Origin: Chiua virens
Taxonomy: Eukaryota; Basidiomycota; Agaricomycetes; Boletales; Boletaceae
Reading direction: 5' to 3'
Length of the DNA: 64,000 nt
NCBI GenBank assembly: GCA_019787685.1
Contig: JAHNUO010000011.1
Coordinates: forward strand, 1,798,001-1,862,000
Under the pieces are notes generated by a model that was given only the letters and a program-made list of their open reading frames with translations, was not told where the DNA came from and searched no databases. Positions 23,041 through 41,600 of this stretch are shown here, one piece after another; the first letter of the stretch is position 1; the number at the start of each line of letters is the position of its first letter. The translations under genes were made by a program, and so were the position numbers.

Positions 23041-23756
23041 TCCTAAATCTGCTTGACTTGTATGGGCGTTCTCAGTTTCTGATCCATCCATTTCTATCTA
23101 TCTCATGTGTACCCTTTAGCTTGCTGCACACGAACACGAATCGGTGATAATACAAGATTGGATGTGTTTCACTTTTCAGGGTGAGTGATCACTCACAATG
23201 GCCTATCCTGGCGGTTTGATTCTGCATTTACCCACGGGTGGCTTGCAGGGACACGTTCTAATGTCGGAGATTCTTCAGATCTTCCTCTGAGAAGGATATA
23301 TCTGAATCACCCGGGCCGAGAGGCCGTCAAGTCGCGACTGGCTCCGGACCCTCAGCGCATTGCTGGAAACCGAGTGAACTCATTCCGATTTGGATTAATT
23401 GAACAGATAAGATCGGAACGTGTGGCCAACGACTCTGACAAGTACCCTCGTGACGTCTGTATGACTTCTTCTGATCTCGAAGTTGTCGTTTGGTTTAGGG
23501 GCATTTTCACTTCACTCTAGAGAGATGATATCACCCGTGGGTTACATTCGCCCACGTATGTTCCAATAGGCCGTCCGAGTGTCAGCTGATCTTGCGGAAT
23601 GACGTTCATGACTTGCATGCCGACGATATGAACCGTTATCGATTCATTTGCGAGATCATGGTACCTCATTTGCGATCCATCGAATCCCTCAATTATTCCG
23701 CGTACTAAATTGAACGCTTCCAGGCTTCTGCAAGCAGACATGTCCTACGCCTGGGT

Positions 23757-23765
23757 TATATATTA
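23757..23765 (+). promoter_or_regulatory. TATA box of MFS-B
   Basis: TATATATTA about 50 bp upstream of the ATG at 23813, in the same relative position as the TATA box of MFS-A. Confidence 0.5.
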
Positions 23766-23812
23766 GAGGGTTACCAGACTTTGATCTACCTCTTCTAATT
23801 TTCTCTGCTGAG

Positions 23813-25981
23813 ATGCGCCGTTTGTTCAAAGTTTCTCAATCATCCTCCAACGTTCCTCCGAGTCCGAACGATTCCCGGGCCAATGCCATCGAGAAGTCTC
23901 CACCATGGTCTAGTATTCCCACTGAAGCGGACGAAGAGCTTTCCAACGATGGGGGAACAGCAGCATGGTGCACCGTATTTGCAGGGTAAGATCATCAGTC
24001 GCTCGAGGCAAGTTATCCATAGAGAACACCCCACAGTTTCCTCGTCCAATTCTGTGGCTTTGGGTACGTGCAGCTTCATCGGCCGAAGTTATTTTTAATT
24101 CGTTCTTTGCATAGGTACTTGAACTCTTTCGGCGTGTATCAATGTAAGGTTATTTCCCCCGGACGATGTCATCATCCAATATTAATTATTGATGTGTGAT
24201 CCGATCAGCTTTCTACGCTCAGCAGTACCTTGAAAATGAGAGCTCGTCTGCCATCTCGTGGGGAATTTGGCATTACTACGTCGCTTACTTCTGACCACTA
24301 CGTTTTCCAGATGGATCGGGAGTTTTGGTGCATTCCTCATCGCAGGGATGGGTCCCATGTGTGGTACTTTGTTCGACAAAGGATACTTGTGAGACTAGCG
24401 CTACATTTCATTCCGTGTCGATGTTCTGACCAACATTTTGATAGTTACCATGTATTTATTAGCGGTGCGGTGTTACAATCTCTTGCCCTGTTCATGTTAT
24501 CCTTGGTTCAACCGGGACAATACTATCAGGTTTGATCTCCGTCATAAAACAATGTCCATCCACGAATTGAAACGCTCATCAGGTCTTCCTCGCTCAAGGT
24601 CTCATGTCAGGCATCGGACAGGGGCTAATGTATGTTCCTTGCCTTGCAATCCTCTCCCACCATTTCAAGCGTCAGAGCACGGCCATGATGGCTATCGTCG
24701 CCTCTGGCGCATCGCTTGGTGGTACCGTACATCCCATCATGCTGAACAACCTGTTGAATGGTCCCCTGGGGTTCCGTACGGGCGTGCGCATCAGCGCTGC
24801 ATTTCTCACCACATTGTTGTTCCTTTCCTGCATCCTTGCACGTCCTCGGTATAATGCTATACGTCATGAAACGAGGCACATTAGCTTTTGGAAGGTGACG
24901 AAAAAATGTTTCACAGAGGTGCCGTCGTTGTTGGCGATACTTGGGTATGACTTTTGGTCTCTTTCTTCTCGAACTTGCTAGTGACGACGCGCCCCGAGGT
25001 TTACAGATATACCCTCTCTCAGATGACAAACATGTATCCCTATTTTTATATACAGGTAGACTCCCTTCAACATGGGCTCAGTCCCAACTTTTCATTCTAC
25101 TCTGTAAGTCAATGTACAGTCGCGCGCTCGAGCCACTGAATGATCGGGTCTATAGCTAGTCATCGTCAACGCAGGGAGCTTTGTCGGTCGATTCTTGACT
25201 GGTCCCATCCTCCGATTCATCGGTATCGTGGAGCTGGCCATCCTCAGCACCGCCGTATGCGCCATATTAATTATCGGTACGATTTGGCTCAAAAGCATTG
25301 CGAGCGTGGTCGTCCTCGGGGTATTATATGGTCTATTCTCAGGAATCAGTGTGTCCGTTTTTGCATTGATTGTCGACACGTGCTCACGACCTGGCCTGTA
25401 GATGTCGCGCTCATGGCTCCCATGTTGGGGTTGACGTCCGACCCTGCCGAGGTCGGGTGTGTACTAGATCTGCTTGCCTTTCAGTAGCATCGATTTATCG
25501 TTTGTCAACAGTGCAAGACTCGGGGTCGGCTTTGCGATCACAGGTGTGTCGAATTTGGTCTATCCTGTCTTGTGAATTGACGTCGTTTTCCTTGCTCGCG
25601 TCCATCGCCAAGCTATCGGCAGCTTAGTAGGTGAGTGGCTCGGCCCAGAGACATTGTGTCAAACATCCCGCTTGAACGTTGAACAACGGTGTCTGTCATT
25701 GTCCAGGGCCCCCGATCAGTGGTGCACTACTGACGTCTCGTTATATCTGGTGGGCGTCAGCCACTTTTTGTGCAGTATGTCTTGCGTCCCTGTCAGAACT
25801 ATTTCGTGGGAGTCGTTGGGTTAACCCTTGCGTGCTATCACAGGTGATCACGTTGGCGGCTAGTGCGTTGTTTGTCGGCGTACGCTTCTCGTTGGTCCGT
25901 TTTACTTCGATACGAGGACGTCACGGTGTCCAATGTGTAGTAGGGCCTGTGGATGGGGAAAGAAAAGAAGTCGGCGCGTAG
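23813..25981 (+). CDS. MFS permease, MCT-like (MFS-B), tandem paralogue
   Basis: Tandem copy of MFS-A with the same exon order and intron positions. ATG at 23813; N-terminus divergent in sequence but again Ser/Pro-rich and followed by GGTAAWCTVFAG. Recognisable exons: FLVQFCGFG, YLNSFGVYQ, ENESSSAISWIGSFGAFLIAG, GMGPMCGTLFDKGY, FLAQGLMSGIGQGLMY, FKRQSTAMMAIVASGASLGG, QVDSLQHGLSPNFSFYS, IVNAGSFVGRFLTGPILRF, ALMAPMLGLTSDPAEVG and VITLAASALFVGVRF. The stop is the TAG at 25979. No frame-breaking change was found, so both copies look functional. They differ most at the N-terminus and in the central loop before TM7, where substrate or regulation differences would be expected. Confidence 0.85.
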
Positions 25982-26105
25982 GTTATGAGGTGTGACGGCC
26001 AGAACGTTCGTACAATGATGGTCATCGATCTCGTCTTAGATATACTTGTACAAGTATTACAAGATTGCGGATATGTAGGTGCTACAAGGATTGAGCCGTG
26101 TCAAT

Positions 26106-26534
26106 TTATCTTGGGAGTGTGGATTCTAGAACCACCTTTGCCTTGACAATCGTCGTTACTGTCAACTTATTCTTCTGCCCTGGAACTGGCGATTGTGTAA
26201 TGATGTCTTTTCCCAACCCCAAATGAGTCGTGCACAAAACTTTCCGACCCCTTGCCCATCCACCTGGCGGCGCCCGGGCCCGACCTTGACGGTAACCTAC
26301 CCTATCTACTTCCATCGTAGTCTCCTCGAATGACTGGTTGGGAGGAGCAACGACGACCTTGAAATCCTCTTGAGCATACCCAATTGATTCACGAAGATTC
26401 TCAGCTATCGAGATGATGGAAAATATTTTTCCATAGAACATCGACTTGATCATCGACACTGCTTCAGAGGCAGAGGTGGTGCAACCAGCGGCGAAAATGA
26501 CATCGGCAAGCCCTCGTAGGATAGCTAACATCAA
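26106..26534 (-). other. open frame, possible 3' exon of the WD40 gene
   Basis: A minus-strand frame without a convincing start (contains MIKSMFYGKIFSIISIAENL and a Gly/Arg-rich stretch). A splice from the WD40 gene upstream (donor GTATCA near 26650, acceptor TTAG near 26528) would be in phase, but that gene already has a clean stop at 26599. Family not recognised. Confidence 0.3.
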
Positions 26535-26598
26535 GATGTCATGATTATGACTGCTGGTGTGAGTGGAGATACAGGTGCGAGTAAGGGATCGCCAATGC

Positions 26599-28495
26599 TT
26601 AAGAAAGCTTCGGGAACCTGTTGGCTACCATCAGTAAAATGATACTTGGGTAGCGCTGGAAATGAGGCCTGCCTGATTCCTGCAGTTGGCTATAAATTTT
26701 GCTTGTGAGCTCGTTATCCGCTTTCTCCGCTGTCCACGATGAAATGAGGTAGCATAAGTGGTAGGCAAAGCATGTCCGCAAGGCGATTGGGAGGTACGGT
26801 GCCACGGCGTCGCGTGAGTCCCTGCTCAAGCGATCCATCAAGAGTGTACCAATAGAGCCCGAGACTTGTGCTTCTGATGACTGTTTCTCAGGCTCGGAAG
26901 AGTGGAGCTTGTTGACGATATGCCGGGCCACAAGCACCGATGTCAGGTGAATAGCTGCATTGAGCCTTTGGAGGGTCAAGATGATTGCGTCCTGTGCGTC
27001 CGCACTGGTATCCGAATTGGTGATGAGTTCGTCAGGTGAAGGTTCACTGTCCGCGATGGTAACCCCGAGATCCCCAAGCTGGTCGATGTACCATTGCTGG
27101 ATATCGAAAGTGTAGCATTGGGAGAATTTGAGATTGTCCCGGACGGATATAAGCTCGGCTGATACATGACGAAGCGGCTCGATCTCCTTCTGCACGGCAG
27201 CAAGTTCATCCATTTTAGTAGAGACTGAACCTTTCCAACGGTCCAACTCAGCAGTGAGCTTCAATCTTTGGAGGTGGTCGCGGACAGAAACGAGCTCTCG
27301 CGACTCCGATTCGTAGCGATCCCGGAGGGTGGCAAGTTCTTTTTGAAGGTATTGAGCTGTCTTCAAGTCCTGTGTTCATGATAAGGATACCACGTCACCT
27401 ATTTGGAGCAGATGCACTTGCACTAGCAAAGTAATGAGAGGGAAGAATATCATGGAGATTCCACAGCATGATCGACTTGATCGCACTCGCCAAAACGTTG
27501 TGGTTTGTCGAGATGGAAATCGACCTGACCGAACCCGTATTATGCTTGATGGGAGCAACAATTTGCTTGTGCGTTGCAGTGTCCCAAAATGATGTGGACG
27601 AACTACTGGAAGCTACGATGTATGCATCGTTGCTTGCCAAGGCAATGCACTGGGAGTAATTGTGAATATGCCATGCCGAGAGCATAGCACCAGTATCTGC
27701 GTCGAGATGGTGAATGCGACCATCTTCAGATAGAACAAAAAGATGATTGTTGTTGTGACCCCATGCGACGGACTGATTGTAAAATGACTCGACTTGGATC
27801 TTGAAATTGACTATAAGGCGGCCGTCGCGAGCATCATAGATCCGGAGTGTGTCATTCCGCCTCGGAGCCGTTGCGATATACTGTCCATCGCGCGAAAATT
27901 TCGCCACGCAGACCGAGGAATCGTGGTTGAGAGTGTACAGTTCCTCGCCAGCGGGCAGCGACCAGAGACGGGCAGTGCGATCACTCGACCCGGTCACGAT
28001 TTTTGTCCCATCTGGCGAGACGTCCACTGCATACACAGCAAAGCCCGTGAAAAATGAAACTGGCAGGCAGACCACCAGTTTTTGGCTCCGTGCATTGCAC
28101 ACCTGCACATAGCCATCTTCCCCCCCACCCACAATCCATCTGTCATCTCGCGATACCGCAACATTGTTGACCCATGAGGACGGCCTCCGGGGTTGAATCA
28201 TCTCCACCTCATCGATACAGTTAAGGTCGTCACGTATATGCCAGCATCGAACCCTTCCTGTGTCGTCACCACTCACGAAGTATGTTGCATCAGAAAGGAA
28301 CGCGACTGAGCTTATGATATATCGGCCTCCGGTCTCGAACACTTTTCCTTCAAGTTGGCTCTCGGACGTGCCTTCTGGGTGGGTCCTAGCCGGCATCGCC
28401 TCTTGGCTCGACTTTTGCTTTGCGATGCTGGGATTATTCTGAATCTCTTTCGATTCTTGCATCTGCCAGTCAATATCCCGCGACGATTGATCCAT
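26599..28495 (-). CDS. WD40-repeat protein with C-terminal coiled coil, 614 aa
   Basis: A predicted cytosolic scaffold. The first exon (28495-27422) encodes seven or so WD40 repeats (for example YVSGDDTGRVRCWHI-like, VDVSPDGTKIVTGSSDRTARLW, FSRDGQYIATAPRRNDTLRIYD, ISTNHNVLASAIKSIMLWNL). The second (27369-26599) encodes a heptad-rich coiled coil (LQKELATLRDRYESESREL...) and a helical tail. The two frames join only if the 52-nt intron is read as GC-AG (AGT|GCAAGT...ACAG). The GTGACG nearby would give a 28-nt intron in the wrong phase. The exon sum divides by three. The start at 28495 is the first in-frame ATG. A tempting upstream MFSRFRRLRRW peptide (near 28555) could not be spliced in frame. 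Specific function not recognised. Confidence 0.75.
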
Positions 28496-28935
28496 TCACT
28501 GACTTACGTTTTGCGAACCATCGGCGAAGTCTGCGAAACCTGGAAAACATCTTGAGTAGACACAAGAAAGAAGTGGGAAAGGTACGCTCGCAGGAACTGC
28601 CTCTCACTCTCAGAGTGCCTCCTCGCGGGCCGACACACGGAATGTTCTCTCACGCTACAATCGCATTTTTTGACTCTGAACTTGAGACATGTCATCTTTC
28701 TCACTCCTGCCCATTGTCATACAACTGCGATGTTGCTAGAAGGACCGATGATGATATCTTGAATTGCAGCTGGCCAGTGTAGTCGTGGAAGTGGTATGGG
28801 TGATGATTTTCATATGCCAGCGGTGTCAATGCCCTGAATCCTCGAATCCAAACGTAATTGTAGACTGATCTTTGCAGACTTTGGAGTTCCTCCGTTTCAT
28901 CGTTGAGATAGTTGTCCATTCATGTTCCATGATCC
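28496..28935. other. intergenic
   Basis: Between the WD40 gene start and the halogenase-like stop. A 72-codon minus-strand frame (28701-28919) lacks features and is probably 3' flank. Confidence 0.4.
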
Positions 28936-31177
<2,242 letters not shown>

Positions 31178-31598
31178 CGTATTGCACAGCTCTGATTTGG
31201 AGTCGACTGTCGATGTATGTGTTCAAGCTTCAATTTCAACTTGAACGTGTGTGTACATTTGTATACGACTTGAATACCCCGTCTCCGTTGACGTCGGTGC
31301 TCTGCGGATCCTGCTGAGAAGTGTTGACGCAAACTAGTAACTAGTAGTAGATTTGCAAACCCTATAGTTAGATTCTTGGGTGACACGAATCAGAATTTTA
31401 CCTCAAGCTTTGATACGTCGGACGCACGCTTGGCAGTTTATGTAGTGCAAACTTGACTCGGTTTCACCGGAGTAAGTACTGCGAATACGAACAACTTTGA
31501 TTGAAGGTCTCATTATGCAAGTAAATTTCAATATTCTACAACGTCAACAACACTGAACAAACCAACGTCGTCCGGGCGGGGTACCGAGATGCATATCC
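31178..31598. other. intergenic between halogenase-like start and ISWI stop
   Basis: About 420 bp on the 5' side of the halogenase-like gene and the 3' side of ISWI. No gene or obvious TATA box was recognised. Confidence 0.4.
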
Positions 31599-35984
<4,386 letters not shown>

Positions 35985-36351
35985 GTCGTGGTCAAAGAGC
36001 AAGTCGAGGTGTGTGACAAGGTGTCACGCTCTCTCAGTCATGATCATTTCTCTTGCTTAGTTGCTACACTAACTTCAGCAGGACTCTCACTCGCAAACCA
36101 TCTGCACGTTCACACCACACGTCGATATATTCGACCACTCGAGTTCAAAGGTGCGCACCTATCTGCTTGAAATCGTGACACAAACTCGTCTGACTCCAAA
36201 ACGCAGCCATTTTTTGGCGTGTATGTGTGGAGCTCGCTATCGCAACCAACGACTGAATAAAGTTGGAAGGATCTCTATCTGTCGTAACTTATCGCATATT
36301 AATTCAAAACATCTACAAATTCCAAGATTTCGATGTGGTAGTCCGAGAATG
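35985..36351. other. intergenic, ISWI 5' flank
   Basis: Contains the ISWI promoter region. No TATA-like element stood out and no gene was recognised. Confidence 0.4.
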
Positions 36352-37515
36352 AACTATGCGGGTCTCGGCACTAATGAACGCTCCGATCGTGACGCGGACA
36401 AATGCCTGAACGATCTGCTCCTAGATACCGTGTTCGTCATTGTGGAGATGCTCAAACTCGCAGTGAACTTCGACTACGCGGACGGGATCGGTTGGCGCAA
36501 AATGTTTCAGCTTGTGCGAGACATGATTGGCCAAAAGAACCTACCTGAAGGGTTGGTCTCACGTTGCCTGGACGTGTCAAGGGTGTTGTCGTCGAAGTCG
36601 TACACGAACTGAGAGATGAGGAGGATGGAGAGAAAGACGATGCTGAGGACGAAGGAGATGGGGATAGCGGAGAAGACGGCAACGAAGACGATGCAGCCCA
36701 AGTACCGGTACCGTCATGGCACGCCCTGAAGAACAGGCACGAGCAGACGCACTTGATGTTCGGTGTTTGTCTCTTTGCATCGGGATGTTGGAACGCGTGA
36801 ATGGCGTAAGTCAATTTCGCCGCTTCAAGGGGGTACTCGTAGACGACGTTTTCATTTTGAAGAGAATTCGACATCGGAAGGGATCTTGGGTGAACCGATC
36901 ATTTCAGCCGTCAAGCGCAAGGAGCTCGCACTCCGTGAAAAAGGCCTCGTGTGCTTTGGGTTGTGTTGTCTCATCGCATGCGTACAATTACACTTACACT
37001 TATCGAACGCCGTTGATGTGCACATTGCTAGCGAATGGTCTTTACCTCCTTCCAGCTCTTCGTCACACAAGTCCAATCTTCCCCCGAAGTACTCAAGACA
37101 CGTGTGCTTCAAGTCATTATATCTTGATGGCGCACGAAGTTCCTTACGTTCTGTTTGATGCGTTTTACCCATGTCGTCAGCGTACAGACACCTTTGTTGA
37201 TGACTAGGGCGAACGGGCCATCGAATTCTTGCTACACATACTCAACGGGGAAGAATCTGAGAAGGTTCAAGCCTTGTTGTGCATCGGGCCCTCCAACCTC
37301 GTCTTGGCGGGCATGGTTTCTGACGACCGGGTACGAGTCACCGTTTGTTCTGGGATGTCTAGAACCCTGACGGTAACATGTGTATGACTGGTGTTGAAGA
37401 GTCTGGTCGTGGCTTATCTCGCCTGATACCGCCGAAAATCAGGAGTTGAGTAGTGTCTGGGATACTTCTTCCCTATGTATTCTTATTTGTCGAGCGCCAC
37501 CAGCTGCGGAAGAGG
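36352..37515 (+). pseudogene. fragment of condensin subunit 3 (CAP-G/YCG1)
   Basis: Pieces of the Cnd3/CAP-G C-terminal HEAT region occur in the right order but in different frames. They are LGTNERSDRDADKC..DTVFVIVEMLKLAVN; FQLVRDMIGQKNLPEGLVSRCLDV; VVVEVVHELRDEEDGEKDDAEDE; EQARADALDVRCLSLCIGMLERVNG; FEENSTSEGILGEPIISAVKRKEL; FTSFQLFVTQVQSSPEVLK; then ERAIEFLLHILNGEESEKVQ and SYLSSAT-like sequence near 37490. Between pieces there are missing residues (after CLDV the family's LRELSxxERDLI is lost) and shifts, for example near 37120. There is no N-terminal half. The similarity stops at about 37515, where base composition changes sharply. It is a dead, partial copy; the functional gene must lie elsewhere. 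Confidence 0.82.
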
Positions 37516-37871
37516 AGTGTCTTTAATTGCTGATTGTTGGACACTGATACTTCTGATTTCTGGTTCCATGACTGTGGTCCTTCTATATAGATTGTGGTCA
37601 TGATTTTCCAACAACTTGTAGCAGTAATGCATGAATTAGATGATGATATTGTATCACCTGCACAGATCTGCAAAAAGTACTGAGAGTTCTTGTTTCCTGT
37701 GTTCTGCAGAGGATAGTTTGAATGGACAACTGTAGCAAGGACCTTACCTGGTTGGGCCATTAATGATGGGTCTATCTTGATTTCACAGAGGATATTCTCA
37801 GGGCACTGTTCATGTAAAGTTTGGTGATAACCATCTGTATTGAGTGAACAAGGTACAAGGTTAAAATGCAT
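37473..37871 (-). other. open frame in AT-rich DNA, unknown
   Basis: A 132-codon minus-strand frame that overlaps the end of the condensin fragment. It contains SLMAQPGKVLATVVHSNYPLQ and reads like protein in places, but no family was recognised. Confidence 0.25.
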
Positions 37872-38647
37872 TCAAGGGTCACTGATTGCAGCCCTTGCTA
37901 CTTATCTACTGTTTAAATCATGTTTCACACATGATTATGGCAGTAGAATGAAATGTAGTAAGAAAAATGGGAATAAATATAAACAGGCATTAGGCCCCTA
38001 ACACCCTCCCCTTGCAGATCCACTATATGGCTTGAAACAAGAGTGAGTGAAGAAGATTCCTATATATACAACACATTCCTGAAGAGGATGAGGATGAGGA
38101 CAAAGTGACATGTGTGCTGGAACGGTGGGATGCATGTGCATGGTACATCTCTCCATTCATTCAACACCTTTTCAATTGTTCCAATACTTGGGATGAATGA
38201 TCAGGGCCCCTGAGCTAGGCCCATTGTCATCAGGGGCAAGCACAATGTTTGATTTGATCACAGAGGAAGAAGAGGTGGTAGTGGTGCTGTTGCTTGTGGT
38301 TTAAGGAAGGGAAGCAGTGAATATAAGAACCATGGTTTTTTATTGTATATCTTGCTTTCATTTAGGTTGCTCCATCACACTGGTGTTGTGTAGGAGTACT
38401 GAAGGACATTTTATCATCAAACAACTGTGTACTTCCAGGAAATAGAAATTGACAGAAACAGAGACAGAATATGTAAGATATAAGCCCATGGAATACAATG
38501 GGATTAGGTGAGTCAACAGGGATTGTGTAAGGCTTCAGCAAACTCAAATAAGCAGAACAGGTTGTTTAAAGGAAGAATTTATGGCAAAAGAAAGAAATCC
38601 TAACACAAACACATCCTGGACCTTGTACCATTATGAAAGGTGGTTCA
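37872..38647. other. AT-rich intergenic region
   Basis: AT-rich flank downstream of the GTPase gene. A 43-codon plus-strand frame (38069-38200: acidic run, then CVLERWDACAWYISPF) looks protein-like but has no context. A C/T-rich segment near 38000-38015 is the only local contrast. No gene is called. Confidence 0.35.
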
Positions 38648-41600
38648 TTATCTGATGTTGTTTGCTATAAATTTTCGAAAATGTGTTTAGAATGATGATC
38701 AAGAAGACTGATAACTTACAGATCAGATTCTGAGATATGACATGCATGATAAGCTGCTTCATTCCCTTGTGATTATTAAAGTCATATTCAGGAATGAGCT
38801 CAGAGATTGCTTTCTTGACAGCATTGATTGTGCCAGATGATTTGTAAAGTTTGTCAGCCACTTTGGTTGGATCCTGAACACCTTGTTGGTGTAGAAAGAA
38901 GGAATGTTCTAGAACAATAGCATAACCTACAGATACCAATGAGTGTAATCACTAAATGGTATCAAAAGCTAACCAATGGCAGAATGAAGTGCTTTGCTCC
39001 ACAGAGTGCCTTGCATTGGAAGCTGAAGTATATCATAAAATGTGAAGTAAAAATAATGATGCAATCAATGTACTTACAATAGATGAGAAGGATATTGAGT
39101 GTGGTACTGCAGCTGAGGAAGCTACAAGCTGATTCTAATGTGAATTAAGCAAAATGACAGGACAATAAAAAGAATAAATCCACATACTCTTGAAGATACT
39201 AATATCTACAAATTGGACATGATTGTTTGTATGGTGAAATATAGAAATATCACAAACCTCCTATGAAAGAAAAAGTGACAATGAGGTAAAAATAAAAAAT
39301 TGACTCATACCTGCTAAGTAAAATGGATAGAAAAGAAAATGTTAAAAAATTCAGGTTCTCAAGGATGAACATAAAGGCTCACATCCTAAGAGTGCATAAA
39401 TATTAGTATCCCTAGGAATTAAAGTCAATGAAAGATCACTTACAAACTATAAGTATGAGAACAAGAATAAGATAGATATGGATCAGCGTTCTTTTTCACA
39501 CTTGAGGTACTAGTACTTACTTGCTATGAATAAATGAACAAGGGCAACACAGAGAGGTATGGATCAGAACCATTCTGGAAGACCCTTCACAATCAGAGCA
39601 CTTACTTCCTTTGAATAAGAGAACAAGGGCAACACAGAGGAGCATGGATCAGCATCCTTCTGAAAGTCCCTTCAAATCAGAGCACTTACTTCCTATAAAT
39701 GTGAGGACAATAGAAGGGGCATACATAAATCAGCATCCTTCTGAAAGCACCATCATAATCAGAGCACTTACAAACTATAAATGAAAGAGACAGAGGGGCA
39801 TGGATTAGCATCCTTTTGAAAGCCCATTCAGAATCAGAGCACTTACTCGCTATAAATGAGAGGACAAGGGCAAGACAGAGGAGCATGGATTAGCATCCTT
39901 CTGAAAGCCCCTTCACAATCAGGGCACTTACTTCCTATGAACAAGAGGACAAGGGCAAGACAAGGGGGCATGTATCAGCACCCACCTAAAAGCCCCTTCA
40001 TAATCAGAGAGCACTTACAAACTATCAATGAGAGGACAAGGGGAACAGAGGGGAACATAGATCAGCATCCACTTAAAAGTCCCTTCAAATTCAGAGCACT
40101 TACTTCCTATGAATGAGAGAACAAGGGCAACACAAAGGGGCATGGATCAGCATCCACCTGAAAGCCCCTTTACAATCAGAGCACTCACTTCCTATAAATG
40201 AGAGGACAAGGGCAAGAGAGAGGAGCATGGATCAGTATCTGTCTGAAAGCCCCCTTACAATCAGAGCACTTACAAACTATGAATGAGAGGACAAGAGCAA
40301 GACAGAGGGGCATGTATCAACATCCTTCTGAATGCCTCTTCACAATTAGAGCACTTACAAACTATAAATGAGGGGACAAGGGGAAGGGCATGAATCAGCA
40401 TCCTTCTGATAGCCCCTTTACAATCAGAGCACTTACAAACTACAAATGAGTGGACAAGGGCAAGACAGAGGTGGATAAACATCCTTCTGAAAGCCCATTC
40501 AGAATCAGAGCACTTACTCCCTATGAATAAAAGGACAAGGGCAAGACAGGGGGGCATGGATCAGCATCCTTCTGGAAGTCCCTTCACAATCAAAGCACTT
40601 ACTTCCTATAAATGAGAGGACAAGGAAAGGGGCATGAATCAGCATCCTTCTGAAAGCCTGTTCACAATAAGAGCACTTACAAACTATGAATGAAGGGACA
40701 AGGGCAAGACAGAGGAGCATGGATTAGCATCCTTCTGAAAGCCCCTTTACAATCAGAGCACTTACAAACTATGAATGAGGACAAGGGAAAGACAAAGGGG
40801 CATGGATCAGTATCCTTTCAAGAACCCCATTGCAATCAGAGCACTTACTTCCTATGCATGAGAGGACAAGGGCAACACAAAGGGTCATGGATCAGCATCC
40901 TTCTGAAAGTCTCTTCACAATCAGAGCACTTACAAACTATAGATAAGAGAACAAGGACAAGACAGAGGGGCATGGATCAGCATCTGTCTGAAAGTTCCTT
41001 CACAATCAAAGCACTTACTCCCTATGAATGAAAGGACAAGGGCAACACAGGGGGGCATGGATCGGCATCCTTTTGAAAGCCCATTCAGAATCAGAGCACT
41101 TACTCGCTATAAATGAGAGGACAAGGGCAACACAGAGGGGCATAGATCAGCATCCTTCTGAAAGCCCCTTCACAATTAGAGCACTTACAAACTATGAATG
41201 AGAGAACAAGGGCAAGACAGACAGGCATGGATCAGCACCCTTTTAAAAGCCCCTTCACAATCAGGGCACTTACTTGCTATAAATGAGAGGGCAAGGGAAA
41301 CACAGAGGGGCATGAATCAGCATCCTTTTGAAAGCCCTTTCACAATCAGAGCACTTACTTGCTATAAATGAGAGGGCAAGGGCAACATAGAGGAGCATGT
41401 ATCAGCATCCACCTAAAAGTCCCTTCACAATCAGAGCACTTACAAACTATAAATGAGAGAACAAGGGCAAGACCAAAGGGCATGGATCAGGATCTTTCTG
41501 GAAGCCTATTTATAATCAAAGTCCTTACACTCTATAAATCAGAAGACATAGATTAGATTTTATGAACATGACTATTGATTTGTACTATATGTTACAAGCT

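Larger units (their letters stand above)
22936..25981 (+). repeat. tandem segmental duplication, unit 2
   Basis: Second unit of the ~3 kb duplication described for 19440-22521. Coding blocks remain very similar at the DNA level; for example about 24585-24830 is nearly identical to 21085-21330. Introns and flanks have drifted. Confidence 0.65.

Noticed and set aside
27394..27421. GT donor (GTGACG) for the WD40 gene intron
   Set aside because: It gives a 28-nt intron and the wrong phase. The GC donor 26 nt upstream gives 52 nt and an open frame.
28504..28560. Upstream exon encoding an Arg-rich MFSRFRRLRRW peptide for the WD40 gene
   Set aside because: A good GTAAGT donor exists, but no acceptor joins it in frame to the WD40 exon.
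38945..38970. TGGTATCAAAAGC resembling an initiator-Met tRNA primer-binding site of an LTR element
   Set aside because: On the other strand it is simply the start of a short in-phase intron (GTTAGC) of the GTPase gene, and no LTR pair was found.
39444..41531. CRISPR-like or protein-coding tandem repeat on the plus strand
   Set aside because: Plus-strand frames through the repeats break every few units because the unit length varies from 79 to 91 bp. The constant part is long and the spacers are 3 nt, opposite to CRISPR. The minus-strand splice-site logic explains the pattern far better.
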